Shown here: positions 5,905 through 8,072 of the stretch, one piece after another
Layout: each line of letters starts with the position of its first letter
How positions within the stretch are numbered: position 1 is the stretch's first letter
Assembly: GCA_020861125.1 (NCBI GenBank)
Contig: JAJBSZ010000443.1
Coordinates: forward strand, 1-8,072
From: Planctomycetota bacterium
GTDB lineage: Bacteria; Planctomycetota; SZUA-567
DNA: 8,072 nt
Direction: 5' to 3'
Notes under the pieces: generated by a model
What the model saw: only the letters and a program-made list of their open reading frames with translations
What the model was told of the DNA's origin: nothing
The model's database searches: none
Made by a program: the position numbers and the translations under genes

Positions 5905-5932
5905 TTGACATACGAAATACAGTATTTACAAT
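5905..5932 (+). promoter_or_regulatory. Near-consensus sigma70 promoter of gntR with an internal inverted repeat
   Basis: A perfect -35 TTGACA (5905-5910) is followed after 16 bp by TACAAT (5927-5932, 5 of 6 matches). Start of transcription would be near 5939, giving a leader of about 30 bases to the GTG start. The spacer holds the perfect inverted repeat AAATAC-A-GTATTT (5915-5927), a likely repressor site. This suggests that GntR controls its own gene, and possibly the divergent operon. Confidence 0.72.
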
Positions 5933-5970
5933 ACCCGTACGCTATATTCTCTCGTGGAAGGACAGCGGCA

Positions 5971-6606
5971 GTGGATGTCGTCGAAAAGTCACCGGTGCGG
6001 GCAAAAGTCGCCACCATTTTGCGCGAAGCCATCTTATCTGGGGAGTTTACCGCCGGGTCGGAACTGTCCCTGACCGAGACGGCGCATCTGCTGCGGGTCT
6101 CCCGGACGCCGGTTCGGGAGGCGTTTCAAGTACTCGAGGCGGAAGGGTTGCTGGAACTGCGGATGAACCGCGGCGCCATTGTAAAACCCATCAACACCAA
6201 GTTCATCACCGATCATTTCGATATGCGGCGCATGCTGGAAGGGGAGGCGGTCTTCCGGGCCATTGCCAACCGCATGGCCTCGGCGCCGCTTCGGACCCTG
6301 CAGCAGACCATCATCACCCAGGCCGACGTCCCTGACGACGTCTATGATGAATACAACTATTCCTTCCATAAAACCATCTGGGTTGCGTCGGACAATCAAA
6401 AACTTTTCACCATGCTTGACACCCTATGGAACGGACCGAGTTACAGCCACACCCGCGGCCGCCAGGTCGACCACCGCGCCTCCATCCGCGAGCACGGCGC
6501 CATCCTCGACTGCGTTGATGCCGGCAAGGCTGAACTGGCCCGCGCCATCATGCATGACCATATCGAGCGGAGCATGCGGATAATCCTCGACGCCCGCAAG
6601 ACCTGA
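5971..6606 (+). CDS. GntR-family regulator, FadR subfamily with FCD domain
   Basis: This 211-residue regulator has a winged helix at about 8-72 containing LREAILSGEFTAGSELS and the recognition segment VSRTPVREAFQVLEAEGLL. An all-helical FCD effector domain spans about 78-208. FCD proteins often bind a metal and small carboxylic acids. Visible metal-site candidates are His133 (SFHKTI), His174 (EHGAIL) and His197 (HDHI). The usual Asp four residues before the first His is Asn129. I choose GTG 5971 because GGAAGGA stands eight bases upstream. An in-frame TTG at 5905 would give a longer protein, but that TTG is the -35 hexamer of the promoter. It probably represses its own gene and the dehydrogenase gene downstream in response to an organic or sugar acid. 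Confidence 0.93.
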   Translation: MDVVEKSPVRAKVATILREAILSGEFTAGSELSLTETAHLLRVSRTPVREAFQVLEAEGLLELRMNRGAIVKPINTKFITDHFDMRRMLEGEAVFRAIANRMASAPLRTLQQTIITQADVPDDVYDEYNYSFHKTIWVASDNQKLFTMLDTLWNGPSYSHTRGRQVDHRASIREHGAILDCVDAGKAELARAIMHDHIERSMRIILDARKT

Positions 6607-6676
6607 CCGCCAGGTAGCAGCCAGGCCCACCGACCATACCGACACAGGTTTTTTTCACCGTACAGTACATTTTTAA

Positions 6677-6705
6677 TTGACTAAGCGCGTACCATCGTTT
6701 ATTGT
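6677..6705 (+). promoter_or_regulatory. Candidate sigma70 promoter of the dehydrogenase unit
   Basis: TTGACT (6677-6682, 5 of 6 matches to the -35) and TATTGT (6700-6705, 4 of 6 to the -10) are separated by 17 bp. Transcription would start near 6712, inside the palindrome at 6709-6718. Confidence 0.5.
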
Positions 6706-6708
6706 AAA

Positions 6709-6718
6709 TTGTATACAA
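6709..6718. promoter_or_regulatory. Candidate GntR operator, palindrome TTGTATACAA
   Basis: A perfect 10-bp palindrome lies just downstream of the candidate -10, where a bound protein would block transcription. It fits the GT-N-AC type half-site pattern known for FadR-subfamily GntR regulators. The regulator gene lies immediately upstream. A related GTAT..ACAA arrangement with two extra bases (GTATTTACAA) occurs at 5922-5931 in the gntR promoter. Confidence 0.5.
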
Positions 6719-6902
6719 CATCACACATTCAATATCTCGGATGCAAACCCTTCGTCTTCGCGTCCATGTTCCAGACATGGCTCTCGTTCCCCTCGGTACT
6801 TTCGGCAAACCGTCCTGTACACCGTTTTCACCACCGGCGGTCACTCCGCCAGGGCCCATCGGCATGTTTACCGGTATCACCTGACCTAAAGGAGATCGAT
6901 CC

Positions 6903-7976
6903 ATGCAGGAATTCAATATCGCGGTTATCCCGGGCGATGGAATCGGCCAGGAAGTGACCCCCGAATGCGTTCGTGTCCTGGATGTGGTGGGCGAGGTAAC
7001 CACCTCCTTCCGTTTTTCCTATGAATATTTCCCCTGGGGTTGTGAGTATTACCTCGAAAACGGCAAGATGATGGATGAGGACGGGCTGGATCGCCTGCGT
7101 CCCTTTGCCGCCATCCTCTTCGGCGCCGCCGGCTATCCGGGCAAGGTGCCGGATCGTATCTCTTTGCGCGAGTTGCGGTTACGAATTTGCCAGGGGTTCG
7201 ACCAGTACGTCTGCATGCGGCCGAGCATTATTCTGCCGGGCATTTCCTCGCCCTTGGGCAACAAGAAGCCCGGCGACATCGACATCATGGTGATCCGGGA
7301 AAATACCGAAGGGGAATACACCGGCGCCGGCGGCCGCTGCCATGCCGGCCTCCCCATCGACGTGGCGGTGGAAACATCGGTGTTTACCCGAACGGGCGTC
7401 GAACGGATCATCCGCTACGCCTTCGAAGTGGCGCGGAAGCGCCCCCGCAAGCATCTCATCAGCTCCTCCAAGTCCAATGCCCAGCAGCATATATTTTCCT
7501 TTTGGGACGACTGCTTCGACGCAATCGCGCGGGAGTACCCCGACGTCCGGACGGAGCGGGTCCTGGTTGACGCACTCTGCGCCCGCTTTATTCTCAAGCC
7601 GGAAACGGTGGATACGGTGGTCGCGTCTAACCTCCACGCCGATATCCTCACCGACATCGGCGGCGCCATCTCCGGCAGTCTCGGCGTCGCCGCCAGCACC
7701 AACATCAATGCCGAGCGCATCTACCCCTCGATGTTCGAATCGGTGCACGGTTCTGCCATCGACATCTTCGGGAAGGGTATCGCCAACCCCATTGGCCAGA
7801 TTTGGTCCGGCGCGCTGATGCTCGACCACCTTGGTTTTACCGCCGAACACGATCTCATCTTCGAGGCCATCAAGGCGGTCACCGGGGAGGGCCGGTATTT
7901 GACGCCGGATCTCGGCGGTTCGGCCACTACCCGGGAAGTGACGGACGCGATCATCGCCCGGATCCGGAAACCGTGA
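6903..7976 (+). CDS. Tartrate/D-malate dehydrogenase-like enzyme of the isocitrate/isopropylmalate dehydrogenase family
   Basis: This 357-residue beta-decarboxylating dehydrogenase should oxidise a 2-hydroxy acid carrying a second carboxylate, using NAD and a divalent metal. Visible signatures are GDGIGQEV (11-18), RENTEGEYTG with Tyr139, Lys190 (SSSKSN), and the metal-binding Asp223, Asp247 and Asp251. The nucleotide segment is HGSAIDIFGKGIANP, whose Asp287 favours NAD. WGCEYYLENG, FDQYV.MRP and GQIWSGALMLDHLG resemble tartrate and D-malate dehydrogenases (TtuC/DmlA) more than LeuB. In the substrate loop the Arg usual before FDQY appears replaced (RICQGFDQY, Cys96), and the NxRP Asn is Cys104, so the substrate may differ from tartrate or malate. 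The start has AAAGGAG eight bases upstream. The next gene begins 47 bp downstream with no terminator between, so they are probably one operon. Isopropylmalate or homoisocitrate activity cannot be excluded. Confidence 0.88.
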   Translation: MQEFNIAVIPGDGIGQEVTPECVRVLDVVGEVTTSFRFSYEYFPWGCEYYLENGKMMDEDGLDRLRPFAAILFGAAGYPGKVPDRISLRELRLRICQGFDQYVCMRPSIILPGISSPLGNKKPGDIDIMVIRENTEGEYTGAGGRCHAGLPIDVAVETSVFTRTGVERIIRYAFEVARKRPRKHLISSSKSNAQQHIFSFWDDCFDAIAREYPDVRTERVLVDALCARFILKPETVDTVVASNLHADILTDIGGAISGSLGVAASTNINAERIYPSMFESVHGSAIDIFGKGIANPIGQIWSGALMLDHLGFTAEHDLIFEAIKAVTGEGRYLTPDLGGSATTREVTDAIIARIRKP

Positions 7977-8023
7977 CTCGGGTGGTCATTTTTCCAGCCC
8001 TGCTGTCAAAAAGGAGCAACAAG

Positions 8024-8072
8024 ATGAAGCACCGCCCAGCCGGCCTGATTCTCGCCCTCGTCTTTCTCGCAG
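8024..8072 (+). CDS. 5' end of a secreted or membrane protein gene (partial)
   Basis: ATG 8024 follows AAGGAG (8011-8016) at seven bases and opens a frame running off the right edge. The sixteen visible residues (MKHRPAGLILALVFLA) have a short basic head and a hydrophobic core, as in a signal peptide or first membrane helix. A transporter solute-binding protein of TRAP or TTT type would fit next to a GntR regulator and a tartrate dehydrogenase-like enzyme, but nothing visible proves it. Confidence 0.65.
   Translation, partial: MKHRPAGLILALVFLA

Larger units (their letters stand above)
6607..6902 (+). other. Regulatory region and long leader of the dehydrogenase gene
   Basis: These 296 bp without a credible gene begin with a T7 run (6649-6655), which lacks a strong preceding hairpin. 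A GTACAGTAC motif at 6660-6668 comes next, followed by a promoter and operator (listed separately) and then about 190 nt of leader. The leader contains two small hairpins: CCATGT/ACATGG at 6764-6780 and GGCGG/CCGCC at 6836-6850. They match no riboswitch I know. Short open frames here have no ribosome binding site. Confidence 0.5.

Noticed and set aside
6601..6655. Terminator after gntR
   Set aside because: There is a T7 run and a weak ACCTG/CAGGT hairpin at the stop codon, but they lie about 34 bases apart, so they do not form a normal intrinsic terminator.
6677..6957. Small open frames in the leader of the dehydrogenase gene
   Set aside because: No Shine-Dalgarno sequence, Ser/Arg/His-rich composition and overlap with the promoter.

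Overview
The window is GC-rich bacterial DNA, densely packed with genes that start at ATG or GTG behind AGGAG-type ribosome binding sites. The two AT-rich intergenic stretches carry sigma70-like promoters. The single tRNA gene does not encode its 3' CCA, which argues against an enteric-type gammaproteobacterium. Short-chain dehydrogenases (SDRs), LacI and FCD-type GntR regulators, and a tartrate/D-malate dehydrogenase homologue together suggest a proteobacterium or a related Gram-negative (perhaps delta-type) that feeds on sugars or sugar acids. The genus cannot be named from the sequence.

Layout, left to right. (1) Bases 1-647 are the 3' part of an unrecognised, probably exported protein, followed by a strong intrinsic terminator (687-719) and a second terminator-like hairpin (777-801). 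(2) Bases 821-3417 form a plus-strand unit: an amidohydrolase_2 family hydrolase, a LacI-family regulator and an SDR. (3) Bases 3418-3616 hold a tRNA-CAU gene, best read as the lysidine-type tRNA-Ile2, with its own promoter. It is flanked by an imperfect direct repeat of about 25 bp. (4) A second SDR (3665-4501, plus) converges on a third SDR (4588-5388, minus), with a GC-rich hairpin between them. The third SDR lies 11 bp downstream of a gene for a three-helix PQ-loop/SemiSWEET-like membrane protein (5400-5696, minus). (5) Divergent from that pair is a GntR/FCD regulator (5971-6606). It has a near-consensus promoter that contains an inverted repeat. (6) After a 296-bp regulatory region with a promoter and a perfect 10-bp palindrome comes a dehydrogenase of the tartrate/D-malate/isopropylmalate family (6903-7976). 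The start of a secreted or membrane protein gene runs off the right edge.

How the genes may work together (inference). The content fits catabolism of a sugar or sugar acid. The amidohydrolase could open a lactone or cleave a carboxylated intermediate. The SDRs could oxidise and reduce hydroxyl groups, for example an oxidation-reduction epimerisation like the IdnD/IdnO idonate route. The small PQ-loop protein could move a small solute. The beta-decarboxylating dehydrogenase could finish on a C4-C6 hydroxyacid. LacI probably governs the left unit, and GntR its own gene and the dehydrogenase unit. No substrate can be assigned from sequence. I see no mobile element, CRISPR array, phage gene or toxin-antitoxin pair, and no system I could call entirely new. 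The most unusual points are the tRNA flanked by direct repeats, the terminator-like hairpin just before the amidohydrolase, the PQ-loop/SDR operon, and the altered active-site loop of the tartrate dehydrogenase-like enzyme.
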